From positions 1-21,344 of the forward strand of contig JAJXUC010000056.1 of NCBI GenBank assembly GCA_021783435.1: a stretch of 21,344 nt of DNA, in the 5' to 3' direction. Shown here piece by piece: positions 13,605 through 21,330 of the stretch. Source of the stretch: Pseudomonadota bacterium. GTDB taxonomy: Bacteria > Pseudomonadota > Gammaproteobacteria > Burkholderiales > Burkholderiaceae. The translations under genes were made by a program, and so were the position numbers. The notes beneath the pieces were generated by a model. That model searched no databases. It saw nothing but the letters and a program-made list of their open reading frames with translations, and was not told where the DNA came from. Numbering within the stretch: the stretch's first letter is position 1; each line of letters opens with the position of its first letter.

Positions 13605-15232
13605 CAATACCCAAGAACCTTGGTGGCCGTAGCGTCGAGCTTTGGCGGCGTTTCAAAAGTATGGAAAGGCGCGGGAGAGGGCACCTCCCACTCCAAGCCG
13701 TGCGCACCGTCCCACGGACGTTGCGGAGCCTTTTCCCCTTGCCCGCGCAGGACCGGAATGACCACGGCGAACAGGAAATAAGCCTGCGACAAACCGAACC
13801 CGAAGGCACCGATCGACGAAATCATGTTGAAGTCGGTGAATTGCACGGGATAATCAGCATACCTCCGCACCATGCCTGCGAGGCCCAGGAAATGCTGGGG
13901 AAAGAAGGTAACGTTGAACGTAATCATCGACGCCCAAAAATGGATTTTTCCGGCGCGCTCGTTGTACATCACACCGGTCCATTTCGGAGACCAATAGTAA
14001 AAACCCATGAAAATGGCGAACAGGGAACCCGCCACCAACACATAGTGGAAGTGCGCGATCACGTAATAAGTGTTATGCACATAAGTGTCGATCGGCGCCA
14101 TAGCCAAGACAAGGCCGGAAAAACCGCCGAATGTAAAAACAAAGATGAAGCCGATGGCGAAGAGCATGGGCGTCTCGAAAGTCATCGAACCGCGCCACAT
14201 CGTCGCCACCCAGTTGAACACTTTGACGCCGGTCGGCACAGCGATCAGCATCGTGGCGTACATGAAAAACAGCTGTCCCGTGACCGGCATGCCCGCCGTG
14301 AACATGTGGTGCGCCCACACGATGAAGGACAGGATGGCGATCGACGCCGAGGCGTAGACCATCGAGCTGTAGCCGAACAACTGCTTGCGGGCAAAGGTCG
14401 GCACGACGGCACTGACGATGCCAAAGGCCGGCAAGATCATCACGTAAACCTCGGGGTGGCCGAAGAACCAGAACAGGTGCTGGTACAGCACCGGGTCGCC
14501 GCCGCCGGCGGCGTTGAAGAAGCTGGTGCCGAAATGGCGGTCGGTCAGCGTCATGGTCACCGCCCCGGCCAGCACCGGCATGATGGCGATCAGCAGATAG
14601 GCCGTGATCAGCCAGGTCCACGAGAAAAGGGGCATTTTCATCAGCGTCATGCCCGGCGCGCGCATGTTCAGGATGGTGACGATGATGTTGATCGAGCCCA
14701 TGATGCTCGATGCGCCCATGAGGTGGATGGCGAAGATCACCAGGTCCATGCCCATGCCCTGCTGGATGGTCAGCGGCGCGTAGAGCGTCCAGCCCACGTC
14801 CGGCGCTCCGCCGGGGACGAAGAAAGACGCGGTGAGCAGAAGTGCAGCGGGGATGAGCAGCCAGAAACTGAGGTTGTTCATCCGCGGGAAGGCCATGTCG
14901 GGGGCGCCGACCTGCAAGGGAATCATCCAGTTTGCGAAGCCGACCATTGCCGGCATCACGGAACCGAAAATCATCATGATCCCGTGCATCGTCGAGAAGG
15001 AGAGGAAGAGCTGCGGGTTCAGGAACTGGATCCCAGGCTTGAACAGCTCGGCGCGGATGCCCATGGCCAGAATGCCGCCTTCGAACAGCATGAACAGGGC
15101 GAACACCAGATACATCGTGCCGATGTCCTTGTGGTTGGTCGAGAACAACCAACGCCGCCAACCATGCGGATGATCATGGGCATGGTCCCCGCCATGGGCG
15201 GGGGCATGAACTGGGTCTAGCACTGCGCTCAT
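13604..15232 (-). CDS. ctaD: Cytochrome c oxidase subunit I, aa3-type (A1 family heme-copper oxidase)
   Basis: 542 residues, the catalytic subunit reducing O2 to water and pumping protons. Visible sites: heme a ligands His83 and His396, heme a3 ligand His394, Cu_B ligands His259, His308 and His309, cross-linked Tyr263, and Glu261 in FGHPEVY, the mark of the A1 type. D-channel Asp112 with Asn residues nearby (ANWMIP, RMNN) and K-channel Lys337 are retained. In the loop before the heme a3 ligand the sequence is [10 protein letters not shown]: His386 is kept, but the Mg/Mn-ligand Asp expected next is Asn387. The ATG at 15230-15232 has AAGGAG upstream with 6-base spacing, so a longer reading from 15280 is rejected. 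It lies 75 bp after ctaC, and its stop overlaps the small assembly gene. Confidence 0.98.
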   Translation of the reverse strand: MSAVLDPVHAPAHGGDHAHDHPHGWRRWLFSTNHKDIGTMYLVFALFMLFEGGILAMGIRAELFKPGIQFLNPQLFLSFSTMHGIMMIFGSVMPAMVGFANWMIPLQVGAPDMAFPRMNNLSFWLLIPAALLLTASFFVPGGAPDVGWTLYAPLTIQQGMGMDLVIFAIHLMGASSIMGSINIIVTILNMRAPGMTLMKMPLFSWTWLITAYLLIAIMPVLAGAVTMTLTDRHFGTSFFNAAGGGDPVLYQHLFWFFGHPEVYVMILPAFGIVSAVVPTFARKQLFGYSSMVYASASIAILSFIVWAHHMFTAGMPVTGQLFFMYATMLIAVPTGVKVFNWVATMWRGSMTFETPMLFAIGFIFVFTFGGFSGLVLAMAPIDTYVHNTYYVIAHFHYVLVAGSLFAIFMGFYYWSPKWTGVMYNERAGKIHFWASMITFNVTFFPQHFLGLAGMVRRYADYPVQFTDFNMISSIGAFGFGLSQAYFLFAVVIPVLRGQGEKAPQRPWDGAHGLEWEVPSPAPFHTFETPPKLDATATKVLGY

Positions 15233-15286
15233 CGTGCACTCCTTGCGAAAAACTGCATCAAAAATATTATTGTGGTCCAAATTGAA

Positions 15287-15304
15287 GACACCGGAATCGG
15301 TGCC
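15287..15304 (-). other. Short stem-loop between ctaC and ctaD
   Basis: CACCG-GAAT-CGGTG (15289-15302) forms a 5-bp stem, with a further G-C pair possible outside an A-C mismatch. It lies 3 bases after the ctaC stop codon. The sequence after it on the minus strand (TTCAATTTGG) is a poor T tract, so it is at most a weak terminator; it could instead be an RNA-processing or stabilising hairpin that sets the ctaC to ctaD ratio. The rest of the gap is AT-rich up to the strong ctaD ribosome-binding site. Confidence 0.35.
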
Positions 15305-15307
15305 TTC

Positions 15308-16159
15308 TTAGCTCGTGGCCCCGGAAGGAGCCAACACGCCCCCATTCTTTTTCAGCGTGGCCTCTTCCGACTTGACCCATGCCTCGTAATCCGGCTGCGA
15401 GAGCACTTTGACGACGATGGGCATGAAAGCGTGGCCCCTGCCGCACACCTGGGCACACTGGCCGTAGTAGGTGCCAACTTGCTCGGCCTTGAACCAGGTT
15501 TCACGGATGAAGCCCGGGATGGCGTCCATCTGCACGCCGAAGGAGGGCACGTACCAGCCGTGCAGCACATCCATCGAGGTGGTGAGAATGCGGATTTTTT
15601 TGTCCACCGGCACGACCAGGGGGTGGTCGACCTGGAGCAGGTAATCATTGGGCTTGGGCGCGTCGCCGAAAATCTCCGACATCGGCGTGGTCAACGTCGA
15701 GTAAAAAGAAATACCCTTGCCCGGGCCGTCCACATATTCGTAGCCCCACTTCCATTGATAGCCCGTGACCTTGACGGTCATGTAGGAATCCGAAACGTTT
15801 TGCTGTGCCACCACGGTTTTGGTCGCGGGAATCACCATCGCGATCACGATCAGCAGCGGCACCACGGTCCAGGCCACTTCGACGGCCGTGCTCTCATGGA
15901 ACTGCGCTGCCACAGCGCCCTTCGATTTACGGTGCTTGAACACCGAATAGAACATGACGCCGAAGACGAGAATGCCGATGGCCAGGCAAATCAGCATGAC
16001 CATGTAGTTCAAGTCGCGCTCGTCCCTGGCGATGCTGGTCACCGGGTGCTGGAAATCGATGCCGTTGACTTGCGGACCGCCTGGCAGGCTTTGATCGGCA
16101 AAGGCCGACGAGACAAAAAGGGCCGAGGCCGCAGTCAGGTAGTACTTCAACTGTTTCAT
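15308..16159 (-). CDS. ctaC: Cytochrome c oxidase subunit II (Cu_A)
   Basis: 283 residues. A signal peptide (cleavage after Ala21, AFA-DQS) precedes two membrane helices (about 52-74 and 95-112) and the periplasmic cupredoxin domain, which takes electrons from cytochrome c. VTGYQWKWGYEY (131-142) is the aromatic electron-entry patch. Cu_A ligands are His200, Cys235, Cys239, His243 and Met246. Position 237, between the two cysteines, is Gln where the family usually has Glu, whose side chain binds the Mg/Mn ion shared with subunit I. No cytochrome c domain is fused at the C-terminus. The ATG at 16157-16159 is chosen because AGGTGA lies 8 bases before it; a GTG at 16169-16171 sits inside that ribosome-binding site and is unlikely. 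Confidence 0.97.
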   Translation of the reverse strand: MKQLKYYLTAASALFVSSAFADQSLPGGPQVNGIDFQHPVTSIARDERDLNYMVMLICLAIGILVFGVMFYSVFKHRKSKGAVAAQFHESTAVEVAWTVVPLLIVIAMVIPATKTVVAQQNVSDSYMTVKVTGYQWKWGYEYVDGPGKGISFYSTLTTPMSEIFGDAPKPNDYLLQVDHPLVVPVDKKIRILTTSMDVLHGWYVPSFGVQMDAIPGFIRETWFKAEQVGTYYGQCAQVCGRGHAFMPIVVKVLSQPDYEAWVKSEEATLKKNGGVLAPSGATS

Positions 16160-16201
16160 CTTGGATGTCACCTTATTTGAAAATGATTCGGGCGGCTTGT
16201 C

Positions 16202-16696
16202 TCAGACCACCAGCAATGCGCGGCGCAAATCCCTGGCCAGCTTCTCGCGCCGTTCGGGACGCGTATAGCGGCCGATGAAAGCCTGCCGACCCGTCCCGGA
16301 AATTTCGATCAAACCCTTCTCACCCACCACAATCCTCGCCCACCTCGGGTTGAATTCGACCCGCTCGATGCGGCCGGCGCTCTCCCACTCGACGACCAAC
16401 AACTGCGCGGACATCACGACACGCTCACGATCCGCGGCATGGCGCGCATACGCCAACAAGGCTGCCCCCAAGGCCAGCAACTCCAGCACCGTGAACGGCG
16501 TGACCAGGGTTGCCCCCGCCTCCCAGGTCAGCATCGCCACGAAGGACGACGCAAGCGCCAGCGAAACGAAAAAAAACAGCAGTTGCTTCGGGCTGATCGA
16601 ACAGTTGCGCTTGAACTGCCAGACCAACTCGCCATCCTGTTCGGACGGCGCACAGAACGAACCGGAATCCAGGGTGCTCACCCAATGCGCTGCCAT
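16202..16696 (-). CDS. DUF2244 family membrane protein
   Basis: 164 residues with two membrane helices (about 39-58 and 66-84 from this start) and a C-terminal soluble part containing VVEWESAGRIERVEFNPRWARIVV and the basic GRYTRPERREKLARDLRRAL. This matches DUF2244, a family of unknown function commonly found just upstream of ctaC. The ATG at 16694-16696 is preceded by AGGTG with 6-base spacing; a GTG at 16703-16705 lies inside that site and is unlikely. It is the first gene of the oxidase unit, 42 bp before ctaC, with a perfect -10 hexamer about 95 bp upstream. A role in oxidase assembly is inferred from position only. Confidence 0.85.
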   Translation of the reverse strand: MAAHWVSTLDSGSFCAPSEQDGELVWQFKRNCSISPKQLLFFFVSLALASSFVAMLTWEAGATLVTPFTVLELLALGAALLAYARHAADRERVVMSAQLLVVEWESAGRIERVEFNPRWARIVVGEKGLIEISGTGRQAFIGRYTRPERREKLARDLRRALLVV

Positions 16697-16789
16697 TTCG
16701 ACCACCTAGTTCAACACCGCAGACGGGAACGGAGCAGCGAACAACGCTCCAACCTTGACCCAACTCCGCCTCGACAGTATCAGCGCCGA

Positions 16790-16857
16790 ATTATAGAGAC
16801 GGCCTTCGTCGCGCATCGCCCGCGGCGGGTCATTTGCACTGATTTTGCTCACAATCA
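16790..16857 (-). promoter_or_regulatory. Probable promoter and upstream palindromes of the oxidase operon
   Basis: On the minus strand a perfect TATAAT (16790-16795) lies about 95 bases before the DUF2244 start. The hexamer 17 bases upstream is CGATGC, a poor -35, so an activator may be needed. Upstream are two symmetric sequences: CCCGC-C-GCGGG (16819-16829), and TGATT-N8-AATCA (16840-16857, containing TGTGAGCAAAATCA), centred about 65 bases before the expected transcription start, where CRP/FNR-type activators commonly bind. The second partly fits TGTGA-N6-TCACA but not the FNR spacing. The remaining part of this 322-bp gene-free stretch, 16858-17018, shows no gene, RNA or convincing terminator. 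Confidence 0.5.
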
Positions 16858-17018
16858 ACACGGCCTGCCACCTATCTCGTTCTCTGGATACAACAAAACC
16901 GCAGCTTTGTCGGGATGGCCGCGAAAACACAACCATTCGGCATCATGCCCGTTTCACCGCCGAACGGCCTCGGGAACTTCCCTGGATTGACGCCCGCCAG
17001 CGCCTCGTGATCCTGGAC

Positions 17019-17930
17019 TCAACGCCTCCGGCCCGAAGCACGCAATTGCTCAAGCGGAAAAGTCGCCACCCCGGCTTTGGCCGCCTGCGTCACGGGCTTG
17101 AAGGCATGACCGTAGACCAGTTCGAAACTCAATTCGATGGGAGGCCCGTCCACCGCCCGTGCATTGCGGAGCAACATGTCCTGCAAGGCACGCCATTGCC
17201 GTGGCGTGCGCAGGCCATGCGCGGTGCCGTCGTGCGGCGCACGTCCCAGTTCGGCCAGTTCGGCCAATGCGGCGTGAGGGCTCGGATAGCGCAAATGCAC
17301 CATCTCCATGTCCATCACGGGCTCGGCAAAACCCTCGTGCACCAGCATGTCGCCAAGATCGTGCATATCTGGGTAGCTTGGCGGACGTATCCCCATGGCC
17401 TGCAGCGCCGGAAGGCGCAGTTCGCGCAAGGTGTCGGGGCCGAATGTCGTGAACAGCATCACCCCTTCCGGCCGCAAGGCTCGATGCCATGCACCGAACA
17501 CGGCACGGATATCGCTCGCCCAGGGCAGCGCCAAGTTGGACCACAGCATGTGCGCCCCGGCCGGCATGTCCGCAATGTTGCGCGGGAAGTCCAGCGGCGC
17601 GCAGACCACCTCGGTACTCCCCTGCCCCCGCAAACCCTGCAACCACCCCCTCCGCGCATGGGTTTTGCGCGCAACAGCGGCGAGCAAGGCCGAGGGTTCC
17701 AGCCCCACGAGGCGCGCTTTTGCGTACTGCCGGCGCAGCAGGGCAAGCCCATCCCCCCAGGCGCAGCCGACGTCGAGCACCCATTCCGGCTGGGCCCGCA
17801 ACAGCGACAAGCGCTCGGCCATGCGGCGGCCCGCCTCCAGCCAGATGAAAGGGGCCGGCCTGCGAGCCAGGCGGTCGCGGGCGTAGCCGACCCCTGGACG
17901 GGCCTGGTGCTCGGTGGGAACGGATGTCAT
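17019..17930 (-). CDS. bioC: BioC-like SAM-dependent methyltransferase
   Basis: 303 residues. Class I methyltransferase fold: motif I VLDVGCAWG at 51-59, the acidic end of strand 2 in LVGLEPS, and WSNLALPW (130-137) at motif IV. FGPDTLREL at 163-171 and the later PSYPDMHDLGDMLVHEGFAEPVMDME are characteristic of BioC, which methylates malonyl-ACP to start biotin synthesis. Motif I has Ala-Trp where Gly-Thr/Ser is more usual. No other biotin gene is in the window, so the assignment rests on motifs alone; a different substrate is possible. The ATG at 17928-17930 is the first consistent start; a longer reading to 18137 overlaps comF and is not family-like. It diverges from comF with only 47 bp between. 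Confidence 0.72.
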   Translation of the reverse strand: MTSVPTEHQARPGVGYARDRLARRPAPFIWLEAGRRMAERLSLLRAQPEWVLDVGCAWGDGLALLRRQYAKARLVGLEPSALLAAVARKTHARRGWLQGLRGQGSTEVVCAPLDFPRNIADMPAGAHMLWSNLALPWASDIRAVFGAWHRALRPEGVMLFTTFGPDTLRELRLPALQAMGIRPPSYPDMHDLGDMLVHEGFAEPVMDMEMVHLRYPSPHAALAELAELGRAPHDGTAHGLRTPRQWRALQDMLLRNARAVDGPPIELSFELVYGHAFKPVTQAAKAGVATFPLEQLRASGRRR

Positions 17931-17965
17931 GCTGCGAACGGCGAAGGACTTGATAGGGAGCGCAA

Positions 17966-17971
17966 TATAGT
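17966..17971 (+). promoter_or_regulatory. -10-like element of comF
   Basis: TATAGT ends 6 bases before the comF ATG in the 47-bp divergent gap with the bioC-like gene. No matching -35 is seen at 17 bp. If used, the mRNA would begin at or next to the start codon. An AGGGAG at 17955-17960 is too far (17 bases) from the ATG to act as a ribosome-binding site. Confidence 0.35.
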
Positions 17972-17977
17972 TCGCGC

Positions 17978-18694
17978 ATGCCGAGCCGCCCCTTCCTTCT
18001 CCTTCAACGCTTGCGCGCCGTCCTGCGTCCCACCGGCTTGTGCGGGCTTTGCGCACTGCCCAGCACCCAGCCTCTGTGCGAGCCCTGCCAGGCTCAGTAT
18101 CTGCCGCCGGAGCCGACGCGCTGCCAGCGCTGCGCACTCGAACTGGCCGGCGGCGCCGTGGTCTGCGGGACTTGCCTCAAGTCACCGCCTCCATACATCC
18201 AGGCCCTGGCTCTGGGCGACTATGCCGAGCCGATCGACCGGCTGGTCCAGCGCCTGAAGTTCGGCGGGGAGCCCGCCATCGGCCGCTGGCTGGGGCGCTT
18301 GCTGGCCCAGCGCTGGCAACAGGACGGCCGACCCCTGCCCGACCTCGTGGTCCCCGTACCGCTATCCAAGGCCAGGCTGCAGGCGCGGGGTTACAACCAG
18401 TCCTGGGAAATGGCGCGGGGTTTCGCAGGGGAATTGAACCTGAGGGCGCGCAGCGATGTCTTGCTGCGCGTGCGCGACGCGGCGCCGCAAAGCGGCCTGC
18501 CGCTGGCGCAGCGGGCGCGCAACATACGCGGGGCGTTCACGGCACCGCGCGCGCTGGAGGGGGCCCGCCTGCTGCTGATCGACGATGTCATGACCACCGG
18601 CAGCACCTTGACGGAAGCCGCTGCCGTCCTGCTGCGCCAGGGCGCAAGCGAAGTCAGCGTGGCGGTTGCGCTGCGCACCCCGCCGCCGCGCTGA
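17978..18694 (+). CDS. comF: ComF family phosphoribosyltransferase-like protein
   Basis: 238 residues, typical length. Four CxxC pairs in the N-terminal part (Cys22/25, 34/37, 49/52, 63/66) suggest zinc binding. The C-terminal type I phosphoribosyltransferase domain shows LVVPVPLSKARLQARGYNQS and the PRPP-binding loop LLLIDDVMTTGSTL at 197-210. ComF/GntX proteins are linked to natural transformation or use of external DNA, but the enzymatic reaction is unresolved. The ATG at 17978 is the only reasonable start and lacks a ribosome-binding site. It diverges from the bioC-like gene and is followed by trmL 46 bp downstream on the same strand. Confidence 0.92.
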   Translation: MPSRPFLLLQRLRAVLRPTGLCGLCALPSTQPLCEPCQAQYLPPEPTRCQRCALELAGGAVVCGTCLKSPPPYIQALALGDYAEPIDRLVQRLKFGGEPAIGRWLGRLLAQRWQQDGRPLPDLVVPVPLSKARLQARGYNQSWEMARGFAGELNLRARSDVLLRVRDAAPQSGLPLAQRARNIRGAFTAPRALEGARLLLIDDVMTTGSTLTEAAAVLLRQGASEVSVAVALRTPPPR

Positions 18695-18740
18695 AACCCT
18701 CCCCGCGCGTGTTCCGTTCCACGCCTGCCTTGCAAAATCC

Positions 18741-19211
18741 ATGTTCAACATCGTCCTCGTCCACCCCGAAATCCCGCCGAACACCGGCAACGTCATCCGC
18801 CTCGCGGCCAATACCGGCTGCGTCTTGCACCTGGTGGAACCTTTGGGATTCCTGCTCGATGACAAGCACCTGCGGCGCGCGGGTCTCGACTATCACGAAT
18901 ACGCCGATCTGCGCGTGCATCGGGACTGGGCCGGCCTCCTCGATGCGGAGAAGCCGGATGCGTCGCGGATGTTCGCCTTCACGAAATTCGCCGACCGGCT
19001 CATCGGCTCGGCATCGCTGCGCCCCGGCGACTGGCTGGTGTTCGGCGCTGAAACCGCAGGCTTGCCTGCAGCGGTGCTGGACGGCTTTCCCGCGTCCCGG
19101 CGCCTGCGTCTGCCGATGCGTCCAGGCCAGCGCAGCCTGAACCTGTCGAACGCCGTGGCAGTCGCGGTATTCGAGGCCTGGCGGCAATCCGGCTACGCGG
19201 GCGGCGTGTAA
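18741..19211 (+). CDS. trmL: tRNA (cytidine/uridine-34-2'-O)-methyltransferase TrmL
   Basis: 156 residues, the minimal SPOUT (trefoil-knot) methyltransferase size. It methylates the wobble 2'-OH of tRNA-Leu isoacceptors. Motif 1 is PEIPPNTGNVIRLAANTG (9-26), motif 2 LVFGAETAGLP (99-109) and motif 3 MRPGQRSLNLSNAVAVAVFEA (126-146), which forms the knot and binds SAM. The ATG at 18741 gives the family start MFNIVLVHPEIPPN; an upstream reading from 18666 overlaps comF and is rejected. No ribosome-binding site is obvious, so expression with comF is likely. It converges on the enoyl-CoA hydratase gene with 27 bp between stops. Confidence 0.95.
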   Translation: MFNIVLVHPEIPPNTGNVIRLAANTGCVLHLVEPLGFLLDDKHLRRAGLDYHEYADLRVHRDWAGLLDAEKPDASRMFAFTKFADRLIGSASLRPGDWLVFGAETAGLPAAVLDGFPASRRLRLPMRPGQRSLNLSNAVAVAVFEAWRQSGYAGGV

Positions 19212-19216
19212 GGCAT

Positions 19217-19236
19217 GCAGGCACGGCCGCGCCTGC
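19217..19236. other. Hairpin between convergent trmL and enoyl-CoA hydratase gene
   Basis: GCAGGC (19217-19222) and GCCTGC (19231-19236) form a 6-bp stem around ACGGCCGC, which can itself pair (CGG/CCG). It occupies the gap between two converging genes, but neither strand has a T tract directly after it, so an intrinsic terminator is doubtful. Confidence 0.35.
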
Positions 19237-19238
19237 GG

Positions 19239-20024
19239 TCAAAAACCGGAAAAATCCGGCTTGCGCTTGGCGAGGAAGGCGCTGAACGCCTCGCGGGCTG
19301 CCGGCCCCTTGAGCATGCGCTCGAAGTGGCCAGCCTCCTCGGCCATCACCGCATGCACGGCGCCTTGCTGCGGCTTGCGCAACAGGCTCTTGGTCACGGT
19401 GAGCGAGACCAGCGGTTTGGCTGCGAGCTTGCGCGCCTGGGCCTGGGCATAGGCATTCACTTCGGCCGGGGGCAGCACGCGGTTGACCAAGCCCAGTTCC
19501 TGCGCCTCGTCGGCGGCGAAGGGCTCGCCGAACAACAGTTTTTCAGCCGCCGCCGCCTGGCCGATGCGCAAAGGCAGCAGCAGGCTGGACGCGGCTTCCG
19601 GGCAGAGTCCGAGATTCACGAAGGGCAATGAGAACAGCGCGTTGTCGCCGGCATAGACGAGGTCGCAATGCAACAGCAAGGTCGTGCCGATGCCCACCGC
19701 CGGGCCGCAGACTGCGGCGATGGCCGGTTTCGGAAAGTCGGCCACGGCGCGCAAGAAACGGAACACCGGGGCGTCGAGATCGGCGGGCGGGCGCTGCAGG
19801 AACTCGCTCACGTCGTTGCCGGCGGTGAACAGGCTGTCCTGCCCCTGGAACACCAGCACGCGTGCCTGAGAGTCGTGCGCTGCGTGTTCCAGGTGATCGG
19901 CCAGTTGCCCATACATCGCGCTGGTGAGCGCGTTCTTCTTGTCCTGGCGGTTGAAGGTCAGGGTCAGGACCCCGGCATCAAGGTGGTGAAGGATTTCGCT
20001 CATCGTGTTGGTTTGCGGCTCCAT
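19239..20024 (-). CDS. Enoyl-CoA hydratase/isomerase family protein
   Basis: 261 residues, crotonase fold. Conserved features: LTLTFNRQDKKNALT at the N-terminus, the oxyanion-hole segments FTAGNDVSEF (66-75) and GPAVGIGTTL (107-116), and NLGLCPEAASSLLLP (137-151), where Glu143 may be the catalytic acid/base. Its nearest look is to the enoyl-CoA isomerase branch (AGND rather than AGxDL), so it may shift double bonds rather than hydrate; the substrate cannot be told. Two starts are possible, ATG at 20024 or ATG at 20003; neither has a clear ribosome-binding site. It follows the thiolase by 48 bp on the same strand, consistent with a fatty-acid beta-oxidation operon. Confidence 0.92.
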   Translation of the reverse strand: MEPQTNTMSEILHHLDAGVLTLTFNRQDKKNALTSAMYGQLADHLEHAAHDSQARVLVFQGQDSLFTAGNDVSEFLQRPPADLDAPVFRFLRAVADFPKPAIAAVCGPAVGIGTTLLLHCDLVYAGDNALFSLPFVNLGLCPEAASSLLLPLRIGQAAAAEKLLFGEPFAADEAQELGLVNRVLPPAEVNAYAQAQARKLAAKPLVSLTVTKSLLRKPQQGAVHAVMAEEAGHFERMLKGPAAREAFSAFLAKRKPDFSGF

Positions 20025-20072
20025 GGTGATGCAGACGAACCCGACCTGTCGTGCCGGCCGGGCGGTGCGGTG

Positions 20073-21302
20073 TCAGACCCGCTCGAAAATCCCGGCCGCG
20101 CCCTGGCCCGTTCCCACACACATGGTGACCATGCCATATTTCAGATTGCGCCGGCGCATGCCATAGATGGCGGTGGCGGCGCGTATGGCGCCGGTGGCCC
20201 CGAGCGGATGGCCCAGAGCGATGGCACCGCCCAGCGGATTGACCCGGGAGGGATCGAGCCCGCAGGTGTTGATCACCGCCAGCGACTGCGCGGCGAAGGC
20301 CTCGTTGAGCTCGATCCAGCCGATATCGTCGAGCTTGAGCCCGGCGACCTTGAGCGCGGCGGGAATGGCCTCGATCGGGCCGATGCCCATGATTTCCGGC
20401 GGCACGCCGCGGCTGGCGAAGCTGACGAAGCGCGCCAGCGGCTGCAGGTTGAAGCGCTTGACCGCCGCCTCGGAAGCGAGGATGAGGGCGCCAGCCCCGT
20501 CCGAGGTCTGCGAGCTGTTGCCGGCCGTGACGCTGCCCAGGCCGGTCGCCCTGCCGGTGGGATCCTTGGGCGCGGCGAAAGCCGGGCGCAGCTTGGCCAG
20601 CGCCTCCAGCGAAGTATCCGCGCGCGGGCCTTCGTCCAGGCTCACGGTGCGGCGACGCTCGGCGACCGCGCCGTTGGCGAGATCGGGCATGCGGTCGATC
20701 ACGTCCACCGGCACGATTTCATCGGTGAACTCGCCCGCCGCGAACGCCGCCAGCGCGCGCTGGTGCGACTGCAGGGCGAAGGCGTCCTGCTGTTCGCGCG
20801 TGACCTTCCATTGCTGCGCCACCTTCTCGGCGGTCAGGCCCATGCCGTAGGCGATGCCGATGTTCTCGTCGCGCGCGAACACCATCGGGTTGATCGAAGG
20901 TTTGTTGCCGCTCATCGGCACCATGCTCATGCTCTCGGCGCCGCCGGCGAGGATCACGTCGGCCTCGCCGACGCGAATGCGGTCGGCGGCCATCTGGATC
21001 GCGGTCACGCCCGAGGCGCAGAAGCGGTTGATGGTCACCCCGGCCACGCTGTCGGGCAAACCCGCCAGCAGCGCGGCGATGCGCGCCATGTTCAGGCCCT
21101 GCTCGCCTTCGGGCATGGCGCAGCCGATGATGGCGTCTTCGATGGCCTTCGGGTCGAGCCCGGGCGCCTGTTTGAGTGCGGCGTGGATGGCGGCGATCAG
21201 CAGATCGTCCGGACGGGTGTTGCGGAACACGCCGCGGTGCGACTTGCCGATGGGCGTGCGCGCGGCGGCAACGATGTAGGCGTCTTGGACTTGGCGGGAC
21301 AT
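20073..21302 (-). CDS. fadA: Acetyl-CoA C-acyltransferase (thiolase)
   Basis: 409 residues. Thiolases cleave 3-ketoacyl-CoA with CoA, or run in reverse. The nucleophile is Cys95 in INRFCASG. His365 in GHPLGATG and Cys395 in MCVGTGQG complete the active site; ELNEAFAAQS is also conserved. Overall form fits the degradative FadA type. The ATG at 21300-21302 is preceded by AGGAG with 6-base spacing. It is followed by the enoyl-CoA hydratase gene, and in related bacteria the usual gene upstream is a 3-hydroxyacyl-CoA dehydrogenase, which would lie beyond the window edge. The exact chain-length preference is not readable. Confidence 0.94.
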   Translation of the reverse strand: MSRQVQDAYIVAAARTPIGKSHRGVFRNTRPDDLLIAAIHAALKQAPGLDPKAIEDAIIGCAMPEGEQGLNMARIAALLAGLPDSVAGVTINRFCASGVTAIQMAADRIRVGEADVILAGGAESMSMVPMSGNKPSINPMVFARDENIGIAYGMGLTAEKVAQQWKVTREQQDAFALQSHQRALAAFAAGEFTDEIVPVDVIDRMPDLANGAVAERRRTVSLDEGPRADTSLEALAKLRPAFAAPKDPTGRATGLGSVTAGNSSQTSDGAGALILASEAAVKRFNLQPLARFVSFASRGVPPEIMGIGPIEAIPAALKVAGLKLDDIGWIELNEAFAAQSLAVINTCGLDPSRVNPLGGAIALGHPLGATGAIRAATAIYGMRRRNLKYGMVTMCVGTGQGAAGIFERV

Positions 21303-21330
21303 GTAGGTCTCCTGATGATTCGTGTCGGGT

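Noticed and set aside
13574..15220. Long plus-strand open frame (548 codons) opposite ctaD
   Set aside because: Shadow of ctaD, rich in His, Arg, Asp and Gln because it is the reverse of a membrane protein; no recognisable domain.
16706..16936. 76-codon minus-strand frame in the gene-free stretch before DUF2244
   Set aside because: It covers the perfect -10 hexamer, has no ribosome-binding site and its product resembles nothing known. More likely leader and promoter DNA.
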